A stretch of 64,000 nucleotides of DNA from Sternotherus odoratus (lineage: Eukaryota; Chordata; Testudines; Kinosternidae), in contig JAVMKO010000010.1 in assembly GCA_032164245.1 (NCBI GenBank), positions 32,004,189 through 32,068,188 on the forward strand. Direction: 5' to 3'. The notes beneath the pieces were generated by a model, which saw only the letters and a program-made list of their open reading frames with translations, was not told where the DNA came from and did no database searches. Of the stretch, positions 36,233 through 46,678 are shown piece by piece (the first letter of the stretch is position 1; each line of letters starts with the position of its first letter). Position numbers and translations under genes: made by a program.

Positions 36233-36863
36233 CAGGGCCGGCGACAGAAATTTTGGGGCCCTGTACTCTGCTTGTTTGTGCCCCCCCCCGCCCCCCCCCC
36301 GGCCGGTCTCCCACTGCACGTGCCCTGCCCCCCCCCCCCCGGCACGCAAGGGGCACGGTGCCCCCCGCCCCACGGCAGCATGGCCGGCTTGCTCCCTGCC
36401 CCACGCGGGACAGCGGACCCGCCCCAGGCCCCCAGCCCACGCCCGCTCGAACCTGGTGCCTGCCGGCGAGAGGCGCCTGCTCCGCTCGCTGCTGCTGCTA
36501 ATGCCGCTGGGCGGGGAGGAGGGAGCCCAGCAGCCCCCTCCCCAGGCAGAGGCAGGACACGCCCCGCTCCAGTCACGCCTCCCTCCCCCCCGCACCTCTC
36601 CCCCTCTGGGGGCGCAGAGCCGCCGCGCGCTGGGGCTCCGCGTGGCCCGGCCGGGAGAAGCAAAGGGGGGCGGGGGGAGGCTGCTGGGGGCCGGGGTGGG
36701 CTGACGAGCGCTGCAGCGGTTGCCCGGAGCCACGCCTTGCTGTGCAGGCCCAGCCACAAGGGGGTACAGCTGTGTACCGGGCCCACCCCGGACTTAAGGG
36801 GCCCCCCTTAAGTCTGGGGCCCGGTACAGCTGTACCCATAGTACCCCCCTGTCGCCGGCCCTG
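36233..36863. mobile_element. GC-rich hAT-like element, copy 2 (631 bp)
   Basis: The ends CAGGGCCGGCGACAG and CTGTCGCCGGCCCTG are perfect 15-bp inverted repeats. The 8-bp flanks AGCGAGAG (36225-36232) and AGTGAGAG (36864-36871) differ at one base. The right subterminal hairpin (about 36770-36830) matches copies 1 and 3. The core between about 36330 and 36700 is very GC- and CpG-rich and looks different from the cores of the other copies. It sits 379 bases into CSPG4 intron 2. It has no transposase. Confidence 0.85.
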
Positions 36864-38085
36864 AGTGAGAGGGGGGAAGCCTGCAGGGGGAAGCCCCGAA
36901 ACAGCCAGCTCAGGAGGGAGCTCCGGCTTTGGCAGAAAACCCCAGGAGGGAGAGTGGGTCTCAGCCTATTGCCCAGTGTGTCTGCTGTTGAGAGCATGTT
37001 GTACTATCTGTGCCGAGCCCTACAGTTGTTTCTAATTGTCCCTCTGCCCCTTCCCCCGGCTGCCAATCAGGAGCTCTGCCAGAGCCCAAATCATGGTGGA
37101 AACAGAGTCTGTAGCATCCCTCCCCACCAACACCTTCACTCTGGAGCTGGCTATTTTACCCAGCTCTGAAAGCCCTTCATCCAAGCCCACTTGCCACCTG
37201 CCAGGCTAGCAACCATCAGGACGTCGTGCAAGCCTGGCGCGAGAGCCTGATGCTAATGCTGCACCGGCTGACAGTCCGGTAGACAGTCTGGGGCAGCTCC
37301 AGAAAAGCGACCCGCTGTCCAAATCCAGGACGCCAGTTGGGAAAAGGCCCAGACTGGCACAGGGGCGAGGGGGGCAGAGGGATGAAACCCCTGACCCCCA
37401 CCCCCCATCTGTGTGGTTGTACCAAGGTCTGTCACAAAGAAAAAACAAGGAGTGTCCACAACACACGTTCCCTTCCCCCACACTTCTCTAGGCCCAAGAA
37501 AGTCACCAGGGCTGTCCCTACAGAGCCTGGCAGGCTGCAGCTCCTGGGAGATGACGGGCTGAGGTTTCTCTAATGGAGGCCATCTGTCAGGAGGTATCCC
37601 GCCCGCCTCGTCCCTCAGGTTCCTTCCTCCAACCCTCTACTTAGCCCGGCTCCGAGGCTGATCTTTGTGGGGACGGCTGAGGAAACCAAGCCTGCTATTT
37701 CCCTGGCAGGCAGGGAGAGCAGTGGTTATGGAGCAGAGTCAAGCCAGCCCCTTGGCAATGGGGACATCAGGAATGAAGAGTCAGCACGGGGCTGGTCTCC
37801 TCTGTGTGGGAGGGGGAGGTAGAGCATTGCAGCCGGTGAGGATCTCTGGCCCCACTGCTTGCAAAGTGCTGCCCCCATCTGGCCTACTCAAGACACAAGC
37901 CTGGATGGAAGCTGCTGATCCAGAGACAGGATGGGAGCCAAGAGGAGGGAGCCTCTAGAGAAAGCGTCTGGCGCTCAAATTCGATACACTGTGGACGGGC
38001 TGGGGGAGTATCTAGAGAGGGAGAGAAGGACAGACACACAATCGATTGATCCACAACTCCACCTCCCTCGCTGAACCATCCCAGC

Positions 38086-38210
38086 CAGGGGTGTTGGAAC
38101 CATTTTCATAGTGGGGGTGCTGAAGGCAGAAACTACGTGTTTGGTGTCTGTTACCACTTCTAGTCGGGGGTGCAGCAGCACCTCCAGCATCCCTAATTCC
38201 AGCACCTATA
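38086..38210. mobile_element. Small TIR element (about 125 bp)
   Basis: CAGGGGTGTTGGAACC at the left and AATTCCAGCACCTATA at the right are imperfect inverted ends. The middle has GTGGGGGTGCTGAAGGC and GGGGGTGCAGCAGCACC. I recognise it as a frequent small turtle repeat. The target duplication is not clear. Confidence 0.55.
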
Positions 38211-38376
38211 AACCCAGCGATAAATTATTACCCCACCCCAGTTCAGCTCCGCGGGCCAGTACACTGTGGGAGAGGTAGAGCCAAATCCCACCCATTTCCT
38301 GCCATGCCCCACTCCCGCCCCCATTCTAGGGTGGGGAGCCACAGGTACCCAGCACACCCAGACATTTAGTCTAGGC

Positions 38377-38715
38377 CAGGGGTCTCCAAACTATGCCCCG
38401 GGGGCCGGATCTGGCCCGCGACTTTGATTTGTCTGGTCCTCCAGCTGAGCAGGCACGCCAAGCAGGCACATGGAGAAGCCGCCGCTGCTCCCCCCTCCCC
38501 TTGCGAGCTGCTGCCGGCGACCCCATGTGGGGAGGGGTGAGTGCCCCCGTGGCAGCAGCCAGAGGAGTAAAGGGGGGCGGGAGGAGCCGGAAGAACAAAG
38601 GGTGGGATTTTGCATATATTTGCATATATTGAATTTTTTCACAGTCGCTTCTGCCCCCGAAACCCCTTCAAAAGTCTAATATGGGCCCTCGTCTCATAAA
38701 GTTTGGAGACCCCTG
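38377..38715. mobile_element. hAT-type non-autonomous element, 339 bp
   Basis: CAGGGGTCTCCAAACT and its exact complement AGTTTGGAGACCCCTG form perfect 16-bp ends. Identical 8-bp duplications GTCTAGGC lie at 38369-38376 and 38716-38723. The interior is non-coding. The clean ends and duplication suggest a comparatively young insertion within CSPG4 intron 2. Confidence 0.9.
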
Positions 38716-38840
38716 GTCTAGGCAGCCTGTGCAGAGGCATAAGGGACTTTCTGACTTTTCCTTATGACCCTGGACAGATGCACAGGCTAAGGGACCCCCA
38801 AGCCCTAACTGATGAGCACCATACACATGCTTAATTACAA

Positions 38841-38867
38841 GACAGACAGACAGACAGACAGACAGAC
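38841..38867. repeat. (GACA)n microsatellite
   Basis: Almost seven perfect GACA units in intron 2. Such tetranucleotide runs are often length-polymorphic. No other function is evident. Confidence 0.9.
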
Positions 38868-39914
38868 CGGTTACAAGCAGCAGAGAAATACCTATCGCTG
38901 AATTACCTAGACTGTCTACATGTATGTGCACATCCACAACAATCACCCTCCAAAAGCCAGCACTTGCCAACAGCTGCCAAAGGGATTGCCCATTCTAGGT
39001 ACGGGGGGAACAGGTTACTTATCAGGTCTGTGTCATATCTGCTAGCAAATGCTGAGCTTTTTACATGGCAGTCAGTTGCCCTGTGTGTTCATGTGCAACA
39101 ATCTGCATCAATGCAACATTAAGGTGACATCATTAAGTTGCCCTGTATTTCCTATTCCTGTTTTTCCTTCTGAAATATGCAGCTTAATACAGCTCTGCCT
39201 ATGTCAATGTCTCCAGGATGTGCAAAGAAGCCATGTTGATGTCGCTTTTGAAACCTTAGGCCAAATTCTGTGTTGGCACAAATGGGTGTAGCTCCTTTAA
39301 GTTCAATGCAGCTTTGCACGTTTACTCTTGAAGAGAATTTGGCTCTGGTTGTTTTTGCATTACATACATCCTTTTAAAATGTATTTTAACTATGCAACTT
39401 TACAATTGCCTTGGCACCATTTCTGCATTTCATTTCCTTCTTTGCTTTTAACGTTAAAGAGATGGGAAGCTCCTTGGGGCAGGGTCCTGCATTTTCTGAT
39501 GTGTGAATTTTATTTGTCTGGACGGAGACCCATAAAATTTTCTGCAAGGCTGGGCTCACAGAACAAAAGCACATCAGCCAATCCTGGAGCAGCTATATCT
39601 TCATAACAGAAAAAGAAAGAGTCTGGGTCTCCCAGTCCTATGGAGCTGTGCTAGGTTCAAAACCAGAGGGGAGGGCAGAGCAAGGATATCTAAAGCCATC
39701 TTTAAGCTGGGCTGGTTCCCAGCATAAATGGGAGCAAATTTAGGGCTGCTGTGACTTGTATCTGGTGGCTTATTGCCCCAAGGGGCTGTCTTGGCAGCTG
39801 GAGATCATTGGGGCACAAGGACACCCAGGCCATGCCCTGTGTCCTTATCCAGCCCAAAGAACTTTCAGCTTGTCCCTAGGTTCTAACTCCACTTTCCCCC
39901 TGCTCTCATTGCAG

Positions 39915-42900
39915 GTCAGACTAGAGCTGGGCTCAGAAGAAGTGATGATCCAGTCTCCAGCAGGGCCACGCCTCAATAATCTAGTAACCCACAACGCTGA
40001 GCTGTTGGTGGGAGATGGTAGGATGACTCTGACCGTGGATGGCCTCTTTAACACCTCTGTGGAGATCCCAGGTCCCCTACAGCGGCTGGACATTCAGTAC
40101 GGCCTCTATGTGGGTGGGACAGGGAGTCTGGAGCTGCCATACCTCACTGGGTCCAGCTCTCCATTCAGAGGCTGCCTCCATATGGTGAAGTTCAATGGTC
40201 TCGATGTTCTCTCTCCATGGGCATCTGACACAGGCTCTACAATGTTCCACGAGGTTCGAGAGGGGTGCAGCGAGGAGTTCTCCGCCGATCCAGATGACCC
40301 CTTTGGCTTCCTGGGCCCACACTCTTATATCGCTTTCCCAGGGTGGAACGCAAGGGAAGAAGGATCTATCGAGTTTGTGATCGTGACAAGCATCAAGCAT
40401 GCCCCCCTGATCTACCAGTCGGGGATGCAGAATGACTTCCTGTACCTGGAGATCTACGATGGGCGCCTGAGGGGAGTGGTGGAGAAAGGCAATGGAGCCG
40501 TCATCCTGCACAATAACATCTTCATCAGTGACGAGCAGCAACACTATGTGAAGCTTCACGTGGACATCTACAAGTTTGAGATCCTCGTCGACTACTATGC
40601 CTCGAGGACTTCCAACAGGGGCATCCACAGCTACCTCGATCTCCAGGGCAGCCTCTTCATCGGCGGCATGAATGAAAACACCTCCCGCAGGCTAAAGGAA
40701 CGCCAGCTCGCTTTCCCTTCAGGGGGCAGCACTGCCAACAGCTCCTTCATCGGCTGCCTGGAGGACCTGAGGGTCAACCAGGAGAAGAAGAGCCTGCAAG
40801 ACGCTCTGGTCACAAAGGACATAACAGCTGGCTGCGGGATGCAGGAGCAATACTCAGATTATGAGGATGCATATGAGCGGGATGAGGCACCCACCACCCC
40901 AACTCCTGATGTCTGGCAAGGAGCATTAGGCCCGGCGGTAGAACCATGCCGCCTTGACCCCAACCTCCCTCCTGCCTTTGCTAACTTTACCAAATTGCTG
41001 CACATCAGCCCCCTGGTCGTAGCTGAAGGAAGCACAGCCTTCCTGGAATGGCAACATACTCAACCTACAATAGACCTAAGCAGCGCAAACATCAGACAGT
41101 CTCAAGTCCTCTTTAGTGTCACAAACGAACCCAGGCATGGCCAGCTGGAACTAGACATCCACAGCTCTAGGAGCAGAAGGAAGTTCACATTGCTAGACAT
41201 AGCAAATCGGAAAGTCAAATATGTTCATGATGGCTCTGAGGGTCCCATGGATCAGCTGATGCTGGAGGTAACTGTCACAACCCGAAGGGGGATTCCTGAG
41301 TGTTTATGGCAAGGCCAGACATACCTGCTGCCAATAAAGATCAACCCCATCAATGATGCCCCACAGGTGATCTTTCCCCAGGGAGATCTCATGGTGATTC
41401 TGGAGCACACGCAAAAACATGTAAGCACAGACATTATCCGGGCCCTTGATGATGATACACCCTGTGACAGTCTGAAATTCCAGCTGCTTGGAGGCAAGAG
41501 GATGGAAGAAGGTTACATGGAATATGACTTTAAGCCTGGGATGCCTATAGAAGAGTTTTCCTGTAGGGACTTGGAAGCAGGCAACATAGTCTACGTCCAC
41601 CAGACAGGCCCAGCATTACAGGTCATCTTCCAAGTTAGCGATGGCTTGGTAAGAAGTCCGGTGGCCACTTTAAGGGTTATTGCTATAGAGCCCGACATCC
41701 AAGTGCGCAACAACACTGGCCTGTTTGTCTCACAGGGAAGTGCCATTCCAATTACCACAGCCAACCTCTCCGTGGAGACCAATGCCGTGAAACAAAGAGT
41801 GAACATCCTGTATCGCCTCACAGAGTCTCTCCGCTATGGCGAAGTCCAGAAGCAAGGGAGCATGGGAGGGGAGTGGAAGAGTGTTGAGTCCTTCCACCAG
41901 CAGGACATTGTGCAAGGGCGCATACGGTACTTCAGCATGGATCCTGAGCACCGGCTGGAAGATGTAATGGAGAAGCTGAGGTTTGAGGTCCAAGTTGGCC
42001 AGAAGACCTTACCAAACAACACTTTCCTAATCAGGATCAAGAAGGCCACCATCAAGATGAGGACTCTGGTCCCCCTTCAGATGAAGAACAAGTGGCACCA
42101 AAACATCACCACCAGGGAAATGGAAGCAGTATTGGAGGATCTAAGCTCTGACCCAGTTTCCTTCTACTACATGATAATCCAGGCCCCCAAAAAAGGGAAC
42201 CTTGAGCTTCTTGGTAGCAGGCTGACAGAGGGCTTTGGATTTACCCAACAAGACCTGCAGAGAAAACACCTAAGCTACAGTGCAACAATCAGGAACTCTA
42301 AAGAGACTGAGGACTCTTTCCAGTTCCGTGTCACTGCTGATGCCCAATATTCCCCCATGTACACCTATATGATAAGCATTGGGGGGGACCCCGATACACC
42401 TGTCCTGACCAATGTCCTTCTATCTGTCCTGGAAGGAGGGCAGGCTGTCATCACCAAGGACCACCTGTTTGTGAGGAGTTTGAATAACATGGACTACCTG
42501 TATGAGGTGATTGAAGGGCCGACACATGGGAAGCTCATCTGGAGGACACCATCCAACTGGCCTTCCCATGAAAAGGTCATAACAGAGTTCACCAATGAGG
42601 ACATTCTCCAGGGCAGGCTTCTGTATCAGCATGACGACTCTGAGACTACGGAGGATGATATCCCATTTGTGGCCATCAAGCAGGGCGAGGGTAGTGCAGA
42701 CTCTGACGCGGAGGAGGTGAGAGGTGTCTTCAGAGTCTCCATCCAGCCCGTCAATGACCACCCGCCAGTCCAGGTAGTGAACGAGGTCTTCAATGTAGTG
42801 CGGAACGGACAGCGCCTGTTGACCACCAAAGACATCGCCTTCACAGACCAGGATTCCGGATTCTCTGACACACAGCTGGTGCTGGTGAGGAAGGACATTC

Positions 42901-43499
42901 TCTTTGGTAGCATCATTTCCATTGACGACAGGAGCCGCCAGGTGTATCGCTTCACACAGGATGACTTGAGGAAGAAGAAGATTCTCTTTGTCCATTCCGG
43001 AGCGGACCGGGGCTGGATTCAGCTGCAGGTCTCCGACGGCCTGCACCAAACTGCAGCCCTCCTGGAAGTACAGGCCTCGGACCCCTACATCCAAATTGTC
43101 AACAACAGTGGCTTAGTCATCGCCCATGGGAGCCAGGGGACCATTGACTCCTCCATCCTCAGCCTAGAGACCAACATGGACATAAGGAACGACAAGGAAA
43201 TTTGGTTCCAAATAACTACCCCACCAAGGTGGGGAGTGGTGCTGAAAGGGGGCCAGCCAGTGACTTCCTTCTCCCATAAGGACCTCCTGACAGGAGAAGT
43301 GATCTATCAGCACAACAGCAGCAGGAATGCCAAGGACAAGTTCCAGTTCTCTGTAGAAGCTAACCAGGTGGCTGTGGAAGACACGCTGGAGATCACTGTG
43401 TTCCTGGACACCCAACCTAGTCCCCTGACCATCATCCACCATGAGAAGATACACGTCTTCCAAGGAGAACCGGTTGCGATTAAGAAAGACTATTTACTG
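39915..43499 (+). CDS. CSPG4: CSPG4 (NG2) giant coding exon 3: LG1-LG2 and CSPG repeats 1-7
   Basis: This uninterrupted 1,195-codon exon starts VRLELGSEEV at a TTGCAG acceptor and ends KKDYLL at a GTAAGT donor, both phase 0. It has the size and boundaries of the mammalian giant exon. Exon residues 1-120 finish laminin-G domain 1, with disulphide cysteines in FRGCLHM and REGCSEEF. About 135-308 form laminin-G domain 2, with FIGCLEDL and ITAGCGMQ. An acidic tyrosine-rich linker (YSDYEDAYERDE, from 40851) follows. From about residue 355 (FANFTK) come tandem CSPG repeats, each with NDxPP-like or FTQ/FSHxDL motifs, through repeat 7 and into repeat 8. About ten N-glycosylation sequons are visible, such as NFTK, NLSV and NNSG. 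There is no stop or frameshift. The usual Ser-Gly near repeat 6 reads Ser-Ala (42693-42698). The open frame extends 53 codons upstream and into the donor intron, but those parts are not coding. Confidence 0.97.
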
Positions 43500-44798
43500 G
43501 TAAGTAACAGCTTTTGTAGGCATTTTCCCATGCTTTTATTCACCCTCACCCCCATGTGTCTTCCTAGCTACAGGACATGGGATAGCAAAATTCTACTAGT
43601 AAATACTACAGAACCATCTTGGAATTGAAATGGGGAAAGAGCAAATTGGGCATCAATTTTCCCAGTGCATCCTTCCTACAGACAGGCTAATAATCCGTGC
43701 ATGCAGGTGGCTCCCACAGGGAGGATGATTCACGGCAATAATTGCTTGCACAAGACACACCACCCCTGAAAACAACCGAGGGCTGGAATTGCTGTGATCT
43801 GTGGGACTCCCAAAGAGAGGTGCATGGAACACTTATCCCTTAAAGATCAGTTTTACCACGAAGAATGACCCAGTACTTTTGCCTTGTGGGATTCTGGGGT
43901 TATCCTCGCTCACCGATGTCCAGATCAAAGTTTCTCATTCTGCATGTAAAAAGATGGGGTAGTGGAGGTTGAGTGTGGATACAGTTCTAACTGCCCAGCC
44001 CTGCAAACACCCTGGAATCTGAGAGTCAGACTGAGTTCGTGCCATCTTGTGGATCAGCACTGCTATTAAAGATCCTACAATCCAAATTCGGCTATCCCTG
44101 TACAGTCCTGTTGTCTGAGCTGATGTCCTCAACAGGTCTCGATGGGTTGGCACAAGTGTCACCAAGATAATGGTTGCACAGGTGGACCTGGGGGCACAAT
44201 TGGCCCTGGAGAGCCTTGTTTACTGCTGATCTATGAGAAGGGGAGAGGCCCACTTGGCTCTCAGATCTCAGGGAAGTTTGCAAGGCTGGCTACTAACAAA
44301 TCCCATCTTTGTAGCTGCAATATGCATAAATCTGATCTGGGGGTCAGGAGACACATTGAGCATGGAACCCCACCCTGTCATCTTTACAGAGCTACTTCTC
44401 AGGTGAGAGCCACGCCGCAGACAAGGAGCCTAAAGAACCAGCCCCACTGAATACAAGATTCTCCATTGCCCTGCTCCTTGCACGACGATTTCCAACGGTG
44501 CCCAGTGGGTGTGCAATAATACTTACTCAGAGTGGTAGAGTTTGACACCCCTTGTCACTGGTGGCAACGAACCAAGCACCAGGCAACAGAGTCCAGGCCC
44601 ATGGTGTTCAGTAGAATGGACTAGGCCTCACTACTCTGTAAATCTTACCCACTTTAACCCCTCTGGGCACTGCCAGGGGTTTTTGTCCAGCTAAGAGACA
44701 GGCTCCCTGTGTGGATGGGGGAGGAGTCACACCTTGCTCCCACCAAAAAGAATGAAGTGCCTCTCCCATCACAGGATGAATTGACCAGGCCTTGCCAA

Positions 44799-44853
<55 letters not shown>

Positions 44854-44863
44854 ATGGACACAG
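43500..44863. other. CSPG4 intron 3 (1,364 bp)
   Basis: The donor is CTG/GTAAGT and the acceptor ATGGACACAG. The intron is mostly unique-looking sequence and ends with a long CT microsatellite that serves as the pyrimidine tract. No open frame in it resembles a protein. Confidence 0.9.
44804..44850 (+). repeat. (CT)n microsatellite at exon 4 acceptor
   Basis: About 23 uninterrupted CT units end roughly 13 bases before the exon 4 AG at 44862-44863. The run occupies the place of the polypyrimidine tract read by U2AF during splicing. It is a pure dinucleotide array, so slippage is expected. Confidence 0.92.
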
Positions 44864-45343
44864 GTAGTCCACGGGGACATCCCTCCTCAGGAGATTATCT
44901 ACTCAGTGACCAGTCCCCCACTTTTGGGATCCCTGATGATGGTTTACCACAGCGGCACCTCTGACCAGCCTCCCATCTTGAACCCCATCCAGTCCTTTAC
45001 CCAGGAGGACATCAACGAAAGCCAAGTGCTCTACCTGCACTCCAGGCCTGAGGGTCAGAGCGACCAGTTCACTGTGGATGTCACGGCCAGTGGGGCAGAG
45101 GCCCTGGAGAGGATTGTGGTGGACCTGGAGATCCTTCCCTTTTCAGTCCCCCTGGACATCCACAACATCACAGTGACTGAAGGGAGCTCCATAACCCTCT
45201 CCACGGACATCCTAACCATCCCCAGCACCTATTTCACAGCCCTGAATGTGGAGTTCATGGTTCCCGAGCCCCCGAGACATGGCATCATCCAGAACATGGT
45301 CAGACCTGAAGAGGGCAACCTGCACTTCTTCACCTGGAATGAG
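44864..45343 (+). CDS. CSPG4: CSPG4 (NG2) coding exon 4: CSPG repeats 8-9
   Basis: These 160 codons start VVHGDIPPQEIIYSV and end HFFTWNE. Both ends are phase 0, with a CACAG acceptor and a GAG/GTATGG donor. The residues match mammalian CSPG4 after the KKDYL-type junction, including the IxFSVxSPPxxGxLxM pattern, PIQSFTQEDI and VLYLHSRPEG, then VPEPPRHGIIQ. They finish one CSPG repeat and supply most of the next, whose last strand is in exon 5. NITV is a likely N-glycosylation site. A GC-rich transposon begins 38 bases after the exon. Confidence 0.95.
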
Positions 45344-46504
45344 GTATGGAGCCAACCTCTCCAGAGGCTGACTGATACATCCAGGGCCGGCGACAGAAAT
45401 TTGGGGGCCCCCTACTCTGATCGTTTGGGGGGCCCCCAGACCAGCCGGGGGCCCCCCCAGCTGACAGCGGCTGGGGGGGGAAGCCCAGCCAGGGGGGCCC
45501 CCCAGCCCAGCCGGCACTCCCCCCCCCCCCCAGCTGACAGCGGCTAGCGGCAGCGCGAGCCCGGGAGCGGCGCGAGCCGCCCTTTCTCTCCTCGCCCCCC
45601 GCCCCCTCCCCGCGCCCTTTCTCCCCCGGACCCAGCGGGGGAAGCCCTACCGTGCTGCGGAGCCTCCCCCACCCCAGCACTTTCTCCCCCGGACTGCGCC
45701 GCTGCCCCCGGCCGGGCTCACTGCTCCTGCTGGGGACACGTGCGCTCGTCCGCTCCGGAGGAGAGCCGCACCGCCTCCCCGCCCCTTCCCCGCTCTCCAG
45801 GCCCGGCGACAAGGGGGGATGACTACGGGTACTGCTGTGTACCGGGGCCCCCCTAAAGTCCGGGGCCCGGTACAGCTGTACCCGTAGTACCCCCCTGTCA
45901 CCGGCCCTGGATACATCTAGAAAGGCTTTGTGCCAGGTTAAAATCCAGAGGCTTGATCCTTATCCCCCAGTGGTGGAATTCCACAGATCCCAGTGAAGTT
46001 ACTCCTCATTTACACCTGTGAAAAGCGAGACCAGAATCAGGCCTCAGGGAATGGGATACCGGAGGTTAGGAAGCTGAACAGACACAGCAGCTGAAGGGAT
46101 CCATGTTTGTTTCATGTTCAGAGATCAAGGTGCACAGAGGGTCACCTCCTGCCTTTGGTCCCTGCACAGATCTCCCCCTGGTGTCAAGAAGGGGAAGGGG
46201 GGATGCAAATAGGCAGGTCTGTGGGATGAGATCATTCCAGATGGACAACTCAGGACAGGAGGTCTATGTGAGGCCTATCATCGCAGTCCTCCTCCCATGA
46301 CACATGACAGATGACCTGCTCCTTGTATGACTCCACTCGAGCCTGCTCTGACAAGCACAGGCCTTGTGCTACCCCTGCTGTAGTTCCATTGGCCTCAGTA
46401 TCCCTGCACGAGGCAGTGGTCAGGCCCACCTTACGGCTGCTTCCCGGAGGAGCCTGCTAGTAGGCGAGCCCCTCCCAGACTCCTCAGATCTGCATTGCCT
46501 GCAG
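45344..46504. other. CSPG4 intron 4 (1,161 bp)
   Basis: Nearly half of this intron is the GC-rich hAT-like element at 45382-45909. After it, 45965-46050 contains a palindromic-repeat fragment (CCCAGTGAAGTTACTCC, TTTACACCTGTG). The acceptor ATTGCCTGCAG ends at 46504. Nothing else is recognised. Confidence 0.9.
45382..45909. mobile_element. GC-rich hAT-like element, copy 3 (528 bp)
   Basis: It starts CAGGGCCGGCGACAG and ends CTGTCACCGGCCCTG. Perfect 8-bp duplications GATACATC lie at 45374-45381 and 45910-45917. The right subterminal hairpin is present (about 45828-45877). The core is CpG-dense and contains blocks shared, in reverse, with the shorter copy 1 (CTTTCTCCCCCGGACTGCGC). It is inserted 38 bases after the exon 4 donor in CSPG4 intron 4. 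It is non-coding, and frames running from exon 4 into it are artefacts. Confidence 0.88.
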
Positions 46505-46678
46505 GTGGAGCAGCAGCTCATCCAATACGTGCATGATGGCAGCGAGTCCCTGGCCGACAGCTTCACCATCGTGGCCAACGCCTCCGAGGTCAATCGGCAG
46601 AGCCAGCCCAAGGCCGTCTCCATCACTGTCGTGCCACGCAACAAGGAGCCCTCAATCACCATCAACGCCGGGCTGCAG
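46505..46678 (+). CDS. CSPG4: CSPG4 (NG2) coding exon 5: end of CSPG repeat 9
   Basis: These 58 codons begin VEQQLIQYVHDGSESLADSF and end ITINAGLQ. Acceptor CTGCAG and donor CAG/GTAACC are both phase 0. The YVHDGSE and FTIVANASE motifs and the following VTVVP strand match mammalian CSPG4 at this point, where a repeat closes and a linker follows. NASE is a sequon. Exons 4 and 5 join as FTWNE-VEQQL, matching the FSWRM-VEEQL arrangement in human. Confidence 0.94.

Larger units (their letters stand above)
35854..39914. other. CSPG4 intron 2 (4,061 bp)
   Basis: This intron runs from the GTCAGC donor to a CTCTCATTGCAG acceptor. It carries three transposon-derived blocks (36233-36863, 38086-38210 and 38377-38715) and a GACA microsatellite. 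It also has fragments of a palindromic dispersed repeat near 39255-39315. Between about 36960 and 38080 I see nothing recognisable. Long open frames at 36013-36811 on both strands lie in GC-rich transposon sequence and are not genes. Confidence 0.85.

Noticed and set aside
36013..36811. Long overlapping open frames on both strands (up to 260 codons)
   Set aside because: They lie mainly in the GC-rich hAT-like element at 36233-36863. Stop codons are rare in such composition, frames are open on both strands, and the translations are low-complexity Pro/Ala/Gly/Arg with no domain.
38821..38870. Possible CRISPR or other spaced repeat array
   Set aside because: It is a simple GACA microsatellite without spacers. 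Nothing in the window has the repeat-spacer pattern, and the DNA is vertebrate.
39756..39914. Upstream start of the long CSPG4 open frame (ATG at 39756)
   Set aside because: The first 53 codons are intronic read-through. Similarity to CSPG4 begins exactly at the GCAG acceptor at 39911-39914, and exon 2 joins in phase 0.
43500..43628. Open frame continuing past exon 3
   Set aside because: It is intron 3 sequence after a perfect GTAAGT donor, and the following residues do not match CSPG4, whereas exon 4 at 44864 does.
45344..45547. Exon 4 frame continuing into GC-rich sequence as an alternative C-terminus
   Set aside because: The extension enters the hAT-like element after a usable GT donor, and exon 5 continues the conserved protein exactly.
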